A DNA stretch of 64,000 nt from Actinomycetospora chibensis (GCF_028737215.1 NZ_JAQZAM010000002.1:1-64000), one strand, 5' to 3'; numbered from the stretch's first letter, positions 32,577 to 41,381 are shown. A program made the numbers and translations. The notes: generated by a model not told the origin, from the sequence alone.

Positions 32577-33326
32577 TCAGGACCGCAGCTCAGAGGCCGG
32601 GACACGCCGCGTGACGTCGCACACCGACCCCTCGCGCCGCCCCCCGGTGAGACGCGCGGCACCCAGGCAGAACTGCAGCCAGAGCGCCGCCTGGACCTCG
32701 CGGCCGATCGCGAGGCGCCGGTAGACGATCTCGGCGGCGCGGTCGCCCGCCCGGGACCAGGCCTCGATCGTGAAGTCGACGACGCCCTGGCCGGCGTCGG
32801 CGGCGCGGAACTCGATGACGCCGGCCTCGAGGTGCCCGTCGAGCGTGCCGAAGCGGAACCGGTCCCCGGTCCGTGCCAGCACCCGCACCGGCCCGTCCCA
32901 CGGCGCCGGCATGTAGACCCGGTACTCGTCGCCGACGTGCATCGCCTCTGGCTCGCCGCGCTCGCGGGCGAACGTCACGACGTGGGGCGGGACCGCGCGG
33001 TCGAGGTCGCCGCAGATCATCTCGATGAGCCCGGCCGCGTCACACGTCGCGGCGACCGCGCGGACGGTGAACGTGCGGTGGTAGAGCGGGCCGAAACCGT
33101 CGGCGATCGTCTTGGTGCTCCGGTCGACGAGGGCGAGGGGCCAGGGCGCCGGAAGGTCGGTGGCGTTCCCCTCGGAACGGTGCCGCTCGGTGATCGGCAG
33201 GGTGCGCAGGTGGCGGACGGCCAGGATCCCCGCGCCCCAGCCACGTCGGAGGCGGCTGGTCGGCGGTCGGCTGGGGAGGAGGCGTCGAGGCACCTCGAGT
33301 GGGTAGCCGTCGGGCGCTGACAGCAT
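32577..33326 (-). CDS. DUF1990 family protein
   Basis: 249 aa from ATG, with a DUF1990 signature at the C-terminal half: RFRFGTLDGHLEAGVIEFRA followed by VVDFTIEAWSRAGDRAAE. It has an N-terminal ~70-residue Arg/Pro-rich part and a central domain GFGPLYHRTFTVRAVAATCD. Soluble; function unknown. It is divergent from a second DUF1990-like gene 49 bases away. Confidence 0.75.
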   Translation of the reverse strand: MLSAPDGYPLEVPRRLLPSRPPTSRLRRGWGAGILAVRHLRTLPITERHRSEGNATDLPAPWPLALVDRSTKTIADGFGPLYHRTFTVRAVAATCDAAGLIEMICGDLDRAVPPHVVTFARERGEPEAMHVGDEYRVYMPAPWDGPVRVLARTGDRFRFGTLDGHLEAGVIEFRAADAGQGVVDFTIEAWSRAGDRAAEIVYRRLAIGREVQAALWLQFCLGAARLTGGRREGSVCDVTRRVPASELRS

Positions 33327-33375
33327 GCGCCCCCGTGACGACCACCTGTGAGGACCACCCCGTGAGGACCCGCTC

Positions 33376-34053
33376 GTGAGGCTGCGCCCCCACCCCGACC
33401 CCGCTCGAGGCCTGCGGGACATCGCGGCCTACGACATCAACTACGACCCGGCCGAGACCGACGGTCGCGGCTGGCACCACGATCGGGAGCGCCACCTCCT
33501 CGGCGACGAGGAGCCCGGCGAGCCCGTGCCGGGCGGGCCGTTCGACATCGCGTGCCGGCTCGTGCACGACTACGAGTTCGCCGACCCGAGGATCATGCAT
33601 GCGTACTTCCACGCCGACGCGCCGCTCGTCGGGCGGGACATGCTGCTGGAGGGCCGGTTCGTCGTCCTGCGCTTCCCGATGGGCGTGCGCGTCGACGTCG
33701 AGGTCGACGAGGTCCGCGACCGCGCCGACGGCACCCGCGAACGCTCGTGGGGCTGGAGCTACCGGACGCTCGAGCACCACCTCGAGCGCGGGCGGCTGAT
33801 CTACGAGGTGGTCAAGAACCTCGACACCGGGCGCGTGGAGTTCGTCATCACCGGAGTCTCCAGCCGGGCCCACATCCGGAACCCGGTGATCGCCCTCGGC
33901 TTCGGCGTCTTCGGCCGCTGGACCCAGACGCGGTTCTACTCCAGAGCGGGCCGACGGCTCGCCCGGCTGGTCGCGGAGGTGTACGCGGGGGGCGAGCGCC
34001 CCGTGCCCGACCGGATCGGGCCCGGCGACGTGGTGGTGGCGCCGTCGGGCTGA
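33376..34053 (+). CDS. DUF1990-like protein
   Basis: 225 aa from GTG. The C-terminal half reads SWGWSYRTLEHHLERGRLIY, EVVKNLDTGRVEFVITGVSS and GFGVFGRWTQTRFYSRAGRR, a close variant of the DUF1990 pattern. The N-terminus (DIAAYDINYDPAETDGRGWH) is polar. It pairs head-to-head with the other DUF1990 gene and converges on the PIG-L deacetylase with a 7-base gap. Function unknown. Confidence 0.75.
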   Translation: MRLRPHPDPARGLRDIAAYDINYDPAETDGRGWHHDRERHLLGDEEPGEPVPGGPFDIACRLVHDYEFADPRIMHAYFHADAPLVGRDMLLEGRFVVLRFPMGVRVDVEVDEVRDRADGTRERSWGWSYRTLEHHLERGRLIYEVVKNLDTGRVEFVITGVSSRAHIRNPVIALGFGVFGRWTQTRFYSRAGRRLARLVAEVYAGGERPVPDRIGPGDVVVAPSG

Positions 34054-34060
34054 CGCGCCC

Positions 34061-34876
34061 TCACCCCCCGGGGGTTCGCCGGCGTGCGGCCACGTCGAGC
34101 AGCCACGCCCGGTAGAGCGGTCGCAGCCGGGCCGAGCTCAGGATCGACAGGTCGTCGAGGGGCGCCCACTGTCCGGGCTGGTCGAACGTCCGGGCCCGGC
34201 CGACGAACCAGCGGTGCCGGTACGCGGTCACCTCCGTGAGCAGCTCGGCGGAGGTCACCGACGCCGCGTCGCCCCGCGCACTGCCGAACCCGAACACCGT
34301 CTCGACCCCCCGCACGGCGTTGGCGGCACGCATCGACGTCTGCAGCGCCCGGTAGTCGTTGCGGTCGTTCTCGCCCGCGTGCTGATCGAGCATCCGGGCG
34401 CTGGTGCGCAGGTGGTCCTCGCCGCACGGGACCATCAGCGTGGGTCGCGGGAGATCGGTCCAGAGCGGCCACATCCACCAGGTCAGCGGGCGCCGCGAGG
34501 TCCACACCAGCTGGCGGATCGCCCGCGCGACGGTCTCGTGACCGTGGTGCCCGTCGCGGGGGTGCGGGCCGATCACGAGCTCGGCGTCGTGGCGCTCGAC
34601 GATCCCGGCCAGCTCGCGGGTCAGGACCCTGCGGGCGCGGGAGAGGTCGTCGCCGCGGGACAGCCCGGGCAGCGACGGCGACTCCTCGTGGGTGAAGCCC
34701 GCGACGCCCAGCGCGGCCGCGAGCTCGGCGCGGCGCCGCTCGTGGTCCGCGGGACGACCGAGGCCCGCCGCGACGTTGACGACGTGCCAGCCGAGGTCCC
34801 GGAGGGACAGCAGGGTGCAGGGCGCGCCGAGGCTCTCGTCGTCGGGGTGCGGCGAGATGTGGACGACCGTGGGCAC
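34061..34876 (-). CDS. PIG-L (LmbE-like) deacetylase
   Basis: 271 aa. The metal-binding motif HISPHPDDESLGA is at the N-terminus and the second ligand is in GPHPRDGHHGHETVARA. Start is GTG with GGGAG upstream. These zinc enzymes de-N-acetylate amino sugars such as GlcNAc-derived compounds (MshB/mycothiol-type or natural-product substrates). The target here is unknown. It is cytoplasmic and monocistronic. Confidence 0.88.
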   Translation of the reverse strand: MPTVVHISPHPDDESLGAPCTLLSLRDLGWHVVNVAAGLGRPADHERRRAELAAALGVAGFTHEESPSLPGLSRGDDLSRARRVLTRELAGIVERHDAELVIGPHPRDGHHGHETVARAIRQLVWTSRRPLTWWMWPLWTDLPRPTLMVPCGEDHLRTSARMLDQHAGENDRNDYRALQTSMRAANAVRGVETVFGFGSARGDAASVTSAELLTEVTAYRHRWFVGRARTFDQPGQWAPLDDLSILSSARLRPLYRAWLLDVAARRRTPGG

Positions 34877-34999
34877 GGGGCGCTCCCGGGTCGGCGGCAG
34901 GGGCACCGAACGCTAGATCGTCGGCCGGGTCGTGGGCCCTGCATCGTCGTCGGGGCGACCGGGCACCCCCACCTGCTGTCGGCAACGGGAGGGCCACGC

Positions 35000-35191
35000 A
35001 TGTCCGCACACGAGCCCGACGACGATCCACCCGGCCGGCTGGCGGACGCGGTCGAGGACGCCCTGGAGCCCGAGCTCCGGCGGAGCCTCGCGCCCCTCCC
35101 CGACCGGCCCGACCAGGACCGCGCCCGGCGCCCGAAGGAGCGCGAGGACGAGATCCTCGAGGACCTCCGCGAGCGCTGCCACGACGAGTGA
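35000..35191 (+). CDS. Small acidic hypothetical protein
   Basis: 63 aa from ATG with GGGAGGG upstream. Strongly acidic and helical: DDDPPGRLADAVEDALEPEL, then REDEILEDLRERCHDE. No domain recognised. It lies before the ole operon but is separated from it by a 265-base spacer. Confidence 0.6.
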   Translation: MSAHEPDDDPPGRLADAVEDALEPELRRSLAPLPDRPDQDRARRPKEREDEILEDLRERCHDE

Positions 35192-35456
35192 ACTCACCGG
35201 TAGGGCACAACCGACCGCTCGGCGAGTGCGGCGAATGTCGCAGGCGGCCGACCGCCGAGAATCGCGCAACCCGTGTATTTTGCGCCGATTCCGGATTTCG
35301 CCGCGTTTGTCGGACAGTCGCGAGATCGAGCTGATCCGTTCGGCTCAGCACCGGACAGAGCGTTCCTGTTACCCGGGTTCGTGTGACCGAAAGTAGCGCA
35401 TTCAGGAAACCCCGCGCAATCCGACGGAGAATCCGCGAGTCGCGCATTCTGAGGAC
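35192..35456 (+). promoter_or_regulatory. Upstream region of the ole operon
   Basis: 265 bases of clearly lower GC than the rest (TGTATTTTGCGCCGATTCCG, TTCAGGAAAC near the end). No gene is seen. This AT-rich stretch should contain the promoter of oleABCD; no confident -35/-10 pair is claimed. Confidence 0.5.
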
Positions 35457-36485
35457 ATGCGAGCGACCAAGAGGTACACCCATGTCGCCATCCGGGGCCT
35501 GGCGCACGTGGATGCCCCCCACGTCGTCACCTCCGCCGACCTCGAGGAGCGGCTCGCGGAGGCGTTCGGGCGCTTGAAGATCAGCAACGGCCTGCTGGAG
35601 AAGCTCGCGGGCATCGTCGAGCGCCGCGTCTGGGACCCGGGGACGATGCCCAGCGAGGTCGCCGCGCGGGCCGGCGAGGAGGCCCTCGCCCGCAGCGGGG
35701 TCGCCCGCGAGGAGATCGGCGCGCTGATCAACACCTCGGTGAGCCGCGACCACCTCGAGCCCTCGACGGCGAGCATCGTGCACGGTCGCATGGAACTGTC
35801 GCCCGAGGCCGTCAACTTCGATGTCGGGAACGCCTGCCTCGGATTCCTGGACGGCATGAACGTGGTGTCGACCATGATCGAGGCCGGTGAGATCGATCAC
35901 GGCCTCGTCGTCGCCGGCGAGACCAGCCGATTCGCGATGGACTCGACGGTCGCGCGTCTCTCCGGCCCGGAGGCGTCGCGGGCGATGTTCCACGAGCAGT
36001 TCGCCACGCTGACCGTCGGCTCGGGCGCCGTCGCCATGGTGCTCTCGCGCGACGACGGATCGGACGGGCACCGCTACCTCGGCGGGCTCGGTCGCGCGTC
36101 GACGGCCGGCAACTCCGGGCTGTGCATCGGGCAGGCCGACGAGATGCGCACCGACACCAAGGGCCTCCTGATGGCCGGCATGGAGCTCGGCGGGCGGACG
36201 TGGAAGGAGGCCGTCGCGGCGTTCGACTGGGACGCCGAGGGCTACGACACGTATTGCCTGCACCAGGTCAGCAAGGTCCACACCCGCGCGGTGGCCGACC
36301 AGATGGGCCTGCCGATCGAGCGTTTCCCGTCGCTCTTCCCCCGCTTCGGCAACATCGGCCCGGCCGGGGTCCCGACGGTGCTGAGCAAGGCCGTCGAGGA
36401 CGGCACCGTCACCGACGGCTCGCGGGTGATGCTCATGGGCGTCGGCAGCGGCATCAACGCCGCGGCGGCGGAGGTGGTCTGGTGA
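35457..36485 (+). CDS. oleA: OleA: head-to-head acyl-CoA condensing thiolase
   Basis: 342 aa, KAS III/thiolase fold. The nucleophilic Cys is in VNFDVGNACLGFLDGM. The His is in YCLHQVSKVHTRA and the Asn in RFGNIGPAGVPTV. The partner loop SRDHLEPSTASIVHG carries the Glu that, in Xanthomonas OleA, reaches the other subunit. It condenses two fatty acyl-CoA molecules to a 2-alkyl-3-ketoacid. It starts a four-gene operon with 4-nt overlaps throughout, oleA-oleB-oleC-oleD, which strongly supports the call over FabH. Confidence 0.92.
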   Translation: MRATKRYTHVAIRGLAHVDAPHVVTSADLEERLAEAFGRLKISNGLLEKLAGIVERRVWDPGTMPSEVAARAGEEALARSGVAREEIGALINTSVSRDHLEPSTASIVHGRMELSPEAVNFDVGNACLGFLDGMNVVSTMIEAGEIDHGLVVAGETSRFAMDSTVARLSGPEASRAMFHEQFATLTVGSGAVAMVLSRDDGSDGHRYLGGLGRASTAGNSGLCIGQADEMRTDTKGLLMAGMELGGRTWKEAVAAFDWDAEGYDTYCLHQVSKVHTRAVADQMGLPIERFPSLFPRFGNIGPAGVPTVLSKAVEDGTVTDGSRVMLMGVGSGINAAAAEVVW

Positions 36486-37399
36486 CCGCCGCCGCCACCG
36501 TCGAGCTCGACGGCTACCCCTTCGCCCCGAAGACCGTCGAGGTCAACGGGCACGTGATGTCCTACGTCGACGAGGGCGACCCGGACGCGCCGCCGGTACT
36601 GCTCGTGCACGGCAACCCGACCTGGTCGTTCTACTACCGCTCACTGCTGCGCAGCCTCCCCGGCCTCGGCCGCCGGGTGATCGCGCCCGACCACATCGGG
36701 ATGGGCCGCTCGGACAAGCCGGCGCTGGGCGACTACCCGCACACCCTCGCCCGCCGCGTCGAGGACCTCACGGCGTTCGTCGACGCCCTCGGGCTGAGCC
36801 GCCCGATCTCGCTGGTGGTGCACGACTGGGGCGGCCCGATCGGGCTGTCCTGGGCCGCCGACCACCCCGGTGCCGTCGACCGGATCGTCGTCCTCAACAC
36901 CGGCGCGTTCCCCCTGCCCCACGACCACGGCCTGCCGTGGATGCTGCGCGCCGCCCGCCTGCCCGTCGTGAGCGACGTGCTCGTGCGGCGCCTCAACGCG
37001 TTCTCGCTCGGCGCCCTCGTGATGGGCACGGGGCAGAAGTGGCTGCCGCGCGAGGCGCGGCGCGGGCTGCTCGCGCCCTACGCCCGTCCGGAGGACCGCG
37101 TCGCCGTCCACGCGTTCGTGCAGGACATCCCGCTCGGCCCCGACGACCCGGCGCACCCGGTGCTCGAGCGGCTCGACGAGCGCCTCGCCGTGCTCGACAC
37201 CCTCCCCGTACAGGTCCATTGGGGGATGAAGGACCCGGTGTTCGACGGCGACATCCTGGCCCACCTCGAGCAGCGCCTCCCCCACGCCGAGGTGCACCGC
37301 TACCCCGACGCCGGCCACTACGTCCTCGAGGACGTCCCCGGCCCGATCGTCGAACGGGTCGGCGCCTTCCTGGCGGGGCCGTCGGCGGAGCCCGCATGA
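36482..37399 (+). CDS. oleB: OleB: beta-lactone decarboxylase (haloalkane dehalogenase-like)
   Basis: 305 aa alpha/beta hydrolase: oxyanion VLLVHGNPTWSFYYRSLL, nucleophile Asp in LVVHDWGGPIGLSWA, and the catalytic His in DAGHYVLEDVPG. Elsewhere the cis-beta-lactone made by OleC is cleaved by OleB to an alkene and CO2. The GTG start overlaps the oleA stop by 4 nt, and its stop overlaps oleC. Here OleB and OleC are separate, unlike the fusion known in some Actinobacteria such as Micrococcus. Confidence 0.92.
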   Translation: MTAAATVELDGYPFAPKTVEVNGHVMSYVDEGDPDAPPVLLVHGNPTWSFYYRSLLRSLPGLGRRVIAPDHIGMGRSDKPALGDYPHTLARRVEDLTAFVDALGLSRPISLVVHDWGGPIGLSWAADHPGAVDRIVVLNTGAFPLPHDHGLPWMLRAARLPVVSDVLVRRLNAFSLGALVMGTGQKWLPREARRGLLAPYARPEDRVAVHAFVQDIPLGPDDPAHPVLERLDERLAVLDTLPVQVHWGMKDPVFDGDILAHLEQRLPHAEVHRYPDAGHYVLEDVPGPIVERVGAFLAGPSAEPA

Positions 37400-39045
37400 C
37401 GATCCTCGACGCCGCCACCCTCGACGCGCTGCTCGACGAGCACGCGCGGTCCCGTCCCGACGCCCCGGCGCTCGTCCTACCCCGGCCGGGCCTCGGGGTG
37501 TTCGAGTCCCGGCTCGGCGAGCGCGCCACGCAGCGGGTGACGTTCGCCGAGCTCGCCCGCCGGGTCGACGACGTCGCCGCCGGTCTGCGCGCCGCGGGCA
37601 TCGGCCCGGGCACCCGGACCGCGCTGCTCGTGCCCCCGACGGCCGACTTCTTCGTGATCGCCTACGCGCTGATGCGGGTGCGCGCGGTGCCCGTCGTCGT
37701 CGACCCGGGCATCGGGCTGCGCCGCGTGCGCAGCTGCCTGGGCGAGGCGGCGCCCGAGGCGTTCATCGCCGTCCCCCGCGGCCACCTGGCGCGGCGGGCG
37801 CTCGGGTGGTGCCCGGACGCGCGGATCGCGATCTGCACCGGCGCGGCGCCGATCCCGGGGACGATCGCGCTGCGACGCCTCGAGCGGACCGGAGCCCGGG
37901 GCCCGCGGATGCCGCTCGTGGCCGAGCGCCCCGCGGGCGACCCGGCGGCGATCCTCTTCACCAGCGGCAGCACCGGCGCCCCCAAGGGCGTCGAGCACCG
38001 CGACGAGGGCCTGCTCGCCCAGGCCGGGCTCGTCGGCGGGCTCTACGGCCTCGGCCCCGGCGACGTCAGCCTCGCGACGTTCCCTCCGTTCGCGCTGTTC
38101 GGGCCCGCTCTCGGGATGACGACCGTCGTCCCGCGCATGGACCCGACCCGCCCGGCCCGCGTGGTGCCCGGCCGTCTCGTCCGTGCGGTGGAGCGCACCG
38201 GCGCGACGGTCATGTTCGGGTCGCCGGCCGTCCTCGACCGCCTCGGACGCGGCGCCCCCGACGGCACGCTGCTGCCGACGCTGCGCACCGTGATCTCGGC
38301 GGGCGCGCCGGTGCCGCGCGACGTCCAGCGTCGCGTGCTCGCCCTGCTCGCCCCGGGCGCCCAGGTGCACACGCCGTACGGCGCGACCGAGGCCCTGCCC
38401 GTCGCGACGATCGGCAGCGACGAGCTGCTCGACCTCCCCGACGACGGCATCTGCGTCGGCCGGCCGGTGCCCGGCGTCGACGTCGCGCTCATGCGCGTCA
38501 CCGACGGCCCGGTCGCCGCGCTGACGCCGGAGATGCGGGTGCCCGACGGCGAGGTCGGCGAGGTCGTCGTCCGTGGCCCCGTCGTGAGCCGCGCCTACGC
38601 CGAGCGCCCGGAGGCGACGGCGGCCGCGAAGCTCGACTGGGACGGCCGGCTCGCGCACCGGATGGGCGACCTCGCGTCGCTCGACGACGCGGGGCGGCTG
38701 TGGTTCGCCGGGCGGGTCACGCACGTGGTGCCGACCGCCGACGGACCGCTCTACAGCGTGCCGTGCGAGGAGGTCCTCAACCACGACCCCGCCGTGCGTC
38801 GCAGCGCGCTGGTCGGCGTCGGCTCGGGCCCCGTCCGCGAGCCGGTGTTCGTCGTCGAACTGGCCGACGGCGCCCGCCTGACCGACGACGTGCGCGAGCG
38901 CCTGCTCGCCGTCGCCGCCTCCGACGCGCGGACCCGCACCGTGCGCACCGTCCTGCCCCACCGTGCGCTGCCCGTCGATCCGCGTCACAACTCCAAGATC
39001 GACCGCGAGGCTCTCGGGCGCTGGGCTGCCGGGGAGCTGTCGTGA
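37396..39045 (+). CDS. oleC: OleC: beta-lactone synthetase (AMP-dependent ligase family)
   Basis: 549 aa, ANL superfamily: P-loop ILFTSGSTGAPKGVEH, VHTPYGATEALPVATIG, HRMGDLASLDDAGRLWFAGR and the C-terminal lysine in HNSKIDREALGRW. OleC adenylates the 2-alkyl-3-hydroxyacid and closes it to a beta-lactone. It overlaps oleB and oleD by 4 nt. Its sequence alone would be called an acyl-CoA ligase; the operon settles the assignment. Confidence 0.92.
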   Translation: MTILDAATLDALLDEHARSRPDAPALVLPRPGLGVFESRLGERATQRVTFAELARRVDDVAAGLRAAGIGPGTRTALLVPPTADFFVIAYALMRVRAVPVVVDPGIGLRRVRSCLGEAAPEAFIAVPRGHLARRALGWCPDARIAICTGAAPIPGTIALRRLERTGARGPRMPLVAERPAGDPAAILFTSGSTGAPKGVEHRDEGLLAQAGLVGGLYGLGPGDVSLATFPPFALFGPALGMTTVVPRMDPTRPARVVPGRLVRAVERTGATVMFGSPAVLDRLGRGAPDGTLLPTLRTVISAGAPVPRDVQRRVLALLAPGAQVHTPYGATEALPVATIGSDELLDLPDDGICVGRPVPGVDVALMRVTDGPVAALTPEMRVPDGEVGEVVVRGPVVSRAYAERPEATAAAKLDWDGRLAHRMGDLASLDDAGRLWFAGRVTHVVPTADGPLYSVPCEEVLNHDPAVRRSALVGVGSGPVREPVFVVELADGARLTDDVRERLLAVAASDARTRTVRTVLPHRALPVDPRHNSKIDREALGRWAAGELS

Positions 39046-40058
39046 AAGCACTGGTCACCGGCGGGGGCGGGTTCCTCGGGGGCGCCGTCGTCGACGCCCT
39101 GCTCGCCCGCGGTGACGAGGTCACGAGCCTCGCGCGCGGGGCGTACCCCGCGCTCGCCGACCGGGGTGTCCGGGTGCTGCGCGGCGACCTCGCGGAGCTC
39201 GGAGCGGCGCGCGAGGCCGTCACCGGTCAGGACGTCGTGTTCCACGTCGCCGCGAAGGCCGGCATCTGGGGCACCGACGCCGACTTCCACCGCAGCAACG
39301 TCGAGGGCACCCGCGTGCTGCTCGCCGCCTGCCGCGAGGCGGGCGTCGGGCGGTTCGTCTTCACCAGTACCCCGAGCGTCGTGCACACCGGCGGCGACAT
39401 CGCCGGCGGCCACGAGGGCCTCCCGTACGCCACGCACTTCGACTCCGCCTACCCACGCACGAAGGCCGAGGCCGAGCGTCTCGTCCTCGCCGCGAACGGC
39501 CCCGCCATGGCCACGACGGCCCTGCGACCGCACCTCGTCTGGGGTCCCGGCGACACCCAGCTCGTGCCGCGCATCCTCGACCGGGCGCGGGCGGGGCGAC
39601 TCGCGCTGGTGGGGGACGGGTCCGCGGTCATCGACACGACCTACATCGACGACGCGGCGCGCGCCCACCTCGACGCGGCCGATTCGCTCGCGACACCCGG
39701 CGCGGTCTGCGCGGGGCGGCCGTACTTCGTGACCTCCGGCGACCCGCGCCCGGTCCGCGAGCTCGTCGACGGCATCCTCGCCGCCGGCGGGATGGGGCCG
39801 GTCCGGGTCACGGTGCCGCGACCCGTGGCGGTGGCCGCCGGCGCGGCGGTGGAGACGGTGTGGCGGGGTCTCGGCCTCGCGTCCGCGCGGGGCTGGATCG
39901 CCGACCCCGGCGAGCCGCCGATGACCCGCTTCCTCGCCCGTCAGCTCGCCACCGAGCACTGGTTCGACATCACCGCCGCTCGCCGTGACCTGGGCTACGC
40001 CCCGCAGGTCGACCTCGACGAGGGGTTCGCGCGCCTGGCGATCTCGCTGGCCGGGTGA
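39042..40058 (+). CDS. oleD: OleD: NAD(P)-dependent 2-alkyl-3-ketoacid reductase
   Basis: 338 aa extended SDR: LVTGGGGFLGGAVVDALLAR near the N-terminus, HVAAKAGIWG, Ser in FTSTPSVVH and Tyr-Lys in DSAYPRTKAEAE, and RPHLVWGPGD. It reduces the OleA product before OleC. The GTG overlaps the oleC stop by 4 nt; last gene of the operon. It looks like a 3-beta-HSD/epimerase family member, which is the usual OleD assignment. Confidence 0.92.
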   Translation: MKALVTGGGGFLGGAVVDALLARGDEVTSLARGAYPALADRGVRVLRGDLAELGAAREAVTGQDVVFHVAAKAGIWGTDADFHRSNVEGTRVLLAACREAGVGRFVFTSTPSVVHTGGDIAGGHEGLPYATHFDSAYPRTKAEAERLVLAANGPAMATTALRPHLVWGPGDTQLVPRILDRARAGRLALVGDGSAVIDTTYIDDAARAHLDAADSLATPGAVCAGRPYFVTSGDPRPVRELVDGILAAGGMGPVRVTVPRPVAVAAGAAVETVWRGLGLASARGWIADPGEPPMTRFLARQLATEHWFDITAARRDLGYAPQVDLDEGFARLAISLAG

Positions 40059-40060
40059 GT

Positions 40061-40089
40061 CCGGCCGGCTGTCGAGAACCGCCGGCCGG
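40061..40089. terminator. Hairpin after the ole operon
   Basis: Perfect 9-bp inverted repeat CCGGCCGGC / GCCGGCCGG with an 11-base loop, 3 bases after the oleD stop. No T-run follows, so termination is probable but not certain. Confidence 0.6.
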
Positions 40090-40147
40090 CTCCGTCCCCG
40101 GGGTACGAGCGGCCACGACGGGCCGCGGGACCCGCGGGAGCGCCAAC

Positions 40148-40606
40148 ATGTCGATCAAGCGGATGGACCACGTCGGCGTCGTCGTCGACGACCTCGAGGC
40201 CGCCGTCGCCTTCTTCGTCGAGCTGGGCGTGGAGCGGGTGGGCGGCGCGGAGTCGGTCGAGGGCGCGTGGGTGGACCGGGTGGTCGGGCTCGAGGACGTC
40301 CACGTCGAGATCGCCTTCGTGGCGACCCCCGACGGGCACAGCCGGCTGGAGCTCACGCAGTTCCACCGGCCCGTGGCCACGACCACCGAGCCGAGCGCCC
40401 CGGCGAACACGCAGGGGCTGCGTCGCCTGATGTTCGCCGTCGACGACATCCACGACACCGTGACACGGCTGAAGGCCCACGGGGGCGAGGTCGTCGGCGA
40501 GATCGCGCCGTACGAGGACGTGTTCCTGCTCTGCTACCTGCGCGGACCGAGCGGCATCATCGTCGCCCTGGCCGAGGAGATCGGCGGAGCTACCCCGCCC
40601 CGGTGA
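40148..40606 (+). CDS. VOC family protein (glyoxalase/epimerase-like)
   Basis: 152 aa with two VOC modules: MDHVGVVVDDLEAAVAFFVE, LELTQFHRP and a second RRLMFAVDDIHDTVTRLKAH with a LRGPSGIIVALAEE end. It resembles methylmalonyl-CoA epimerase and glyoxalase-like proteins; a metal-dependent lyase or isomerase of unknown substrate. It is separated from oleD by a hairpin and overlaps the SRPBCC gene by 17 bases at the 3' ends. Confidence 0.85.
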   Translation: MSIKRMDHVGVVVDDLEAAVAFFVELGVERVGGAESVEGAWVDRVVGLEDVHVEIAFVATPDGHSRLELTQFHRPVATTTEPSAPANTQGLRRLMFAVDDIHDTVTRLKAHGGEVVGEIAPYEDVFLLCYLRGPSGIIVALAEEIGGATPPR

Positions 40607-41213
40607 AGAAGGCGATCGTGCGGTCCGCGCGGGCCTTCGCGTCGTCGGGGTCGAGGCCGTCCGCGATGCTCACCGGCACCCAGGCCTCGCCGACCGCCGT
40701 CAGGAACGCGGCGCCCTCGGGCGAGGCGGCCCACTCCTCGGACTCGCCGTGCGGGGTCCCGCCGTCGTCGAGGTGCCAGGCCAGGCCGACCAGCCCCAGG
40801 TCCCACCCCATCCCGGTGGCGGCGGGGCCATAGCGGGGCCAGTGCTCGTCGTCGGGGTGGAAGACGTGCGTGAGGTCGAGCCGGGCGCCGTCCCCGTCCG
40901 GGCTCAGCCGGAGCTCGATCCAGCTGACGTCACCGTCGTACTCCCAGGTCGCGTCGAGCGCGTGCGGGGCCTCGCAGGCGGTGATCGTCCCGCCGGCCTG
41001 ACCCTCGAGCTGGTAGCGCCCACCGACATGCAGGTCGCCGTGCACGGGCAGGAACCACCGCGCGAGGCGGGCGGGGTCGGTGCACGCCGCCCAGAGGTCC
41101 TCGACGTCGGTGGGGTACCGGCGGGAGAGGGTGACGACGCGTGCGGTGCCGGCCTCCAGCTCGCGCGTGCCGAGCCGACGGTGGGTCGCGTCGATCTCGC
41201 GGCGGATGTCCAC
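40590..41213 (-). CDS. SRPBCC / AHSA1-domain protein
   Basis: 207 aa, START-like helix-grip fold: TLSRRYPTDVEDLWAACTDP, ARLARWFLPVHGDLHVGGRY, and LDLTHVFHPDDEHWPRYGPA. Such proteins usually bind hydrophobic ligands and are often next to an ArsR regulator; none is intact here. Its upstream spacer carries a palindrome and the remains of a TetR-like gene. The 3' end overlaps the VOC gene by 17 bases. Confidence 0.88.
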   Translation of the reverse strand: MDIRREIDATHRRLGTRELEAGTARVVTLSRRYPTDVEDLWAACTDPARLARWFLPVHGDLHVGGRYQLEGQAGGTITACEAPHALDATWEYDGDVSWIELRLSPDGDGARLDLTHVFHPDDEHWPRYGPAATGMGWDLGLVGLAWHLDDGGTPHGESEEWAASPEGAAFLTAVGEAWVPVSIADGLDPDDAKARADRTIAFFTGAG

Positions 41214-41233
41214 GGCCGCAGTGTTCAGCCGAT

Positions 41234-41245
41234 ACTTATATAAGT
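41234..41245. promoter_or_regulatory. Perfect 12-bp palindrome upstream of the SRPBCC gene
   Basis: ACTTATATAAGT, AT-rich in a GC-rich background and 20 bases upstream of the SRPBCC start. On the minus strand it is preceded by TTGACT, a plausible -35 box overlapping the palindrome. Likely an operator or promoter core; the matching regulator is not known. Confidence 0.5.
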
Positions 41246-41373
41246 CAAGACGGGTTTAGCGAGCGGACCTCGCCCTCCACGGCGTCGAGGACCTCGGTGA
41301 GGGCGCCGGCGTCCGGGTCCTCGATCCAGCGGGTGAGGGCCTCGCCGACGCAGGCGATCCCGATGCCGGCGAT
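41245..41373 (-). pseudogene. Truncated C-terminal tail of a TetR-like regulator
   Basis: In the minus frame ending in TGA at 41245-41247 the sequence reads IAGIGIACVGEALTRWIEDP then DAGALTEVLDAVEGEVRSLN, like the last helices of TetR-family proteins. The body and DNA-binding part are absent; upstream the frame enters unrelated sequence at ~41375. The remnant abuts an integrase remnant running the other way. Short, so the family call is an inference. Confidence 0.45.
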
Positions 41374-41381
41374 GCTCGGCC

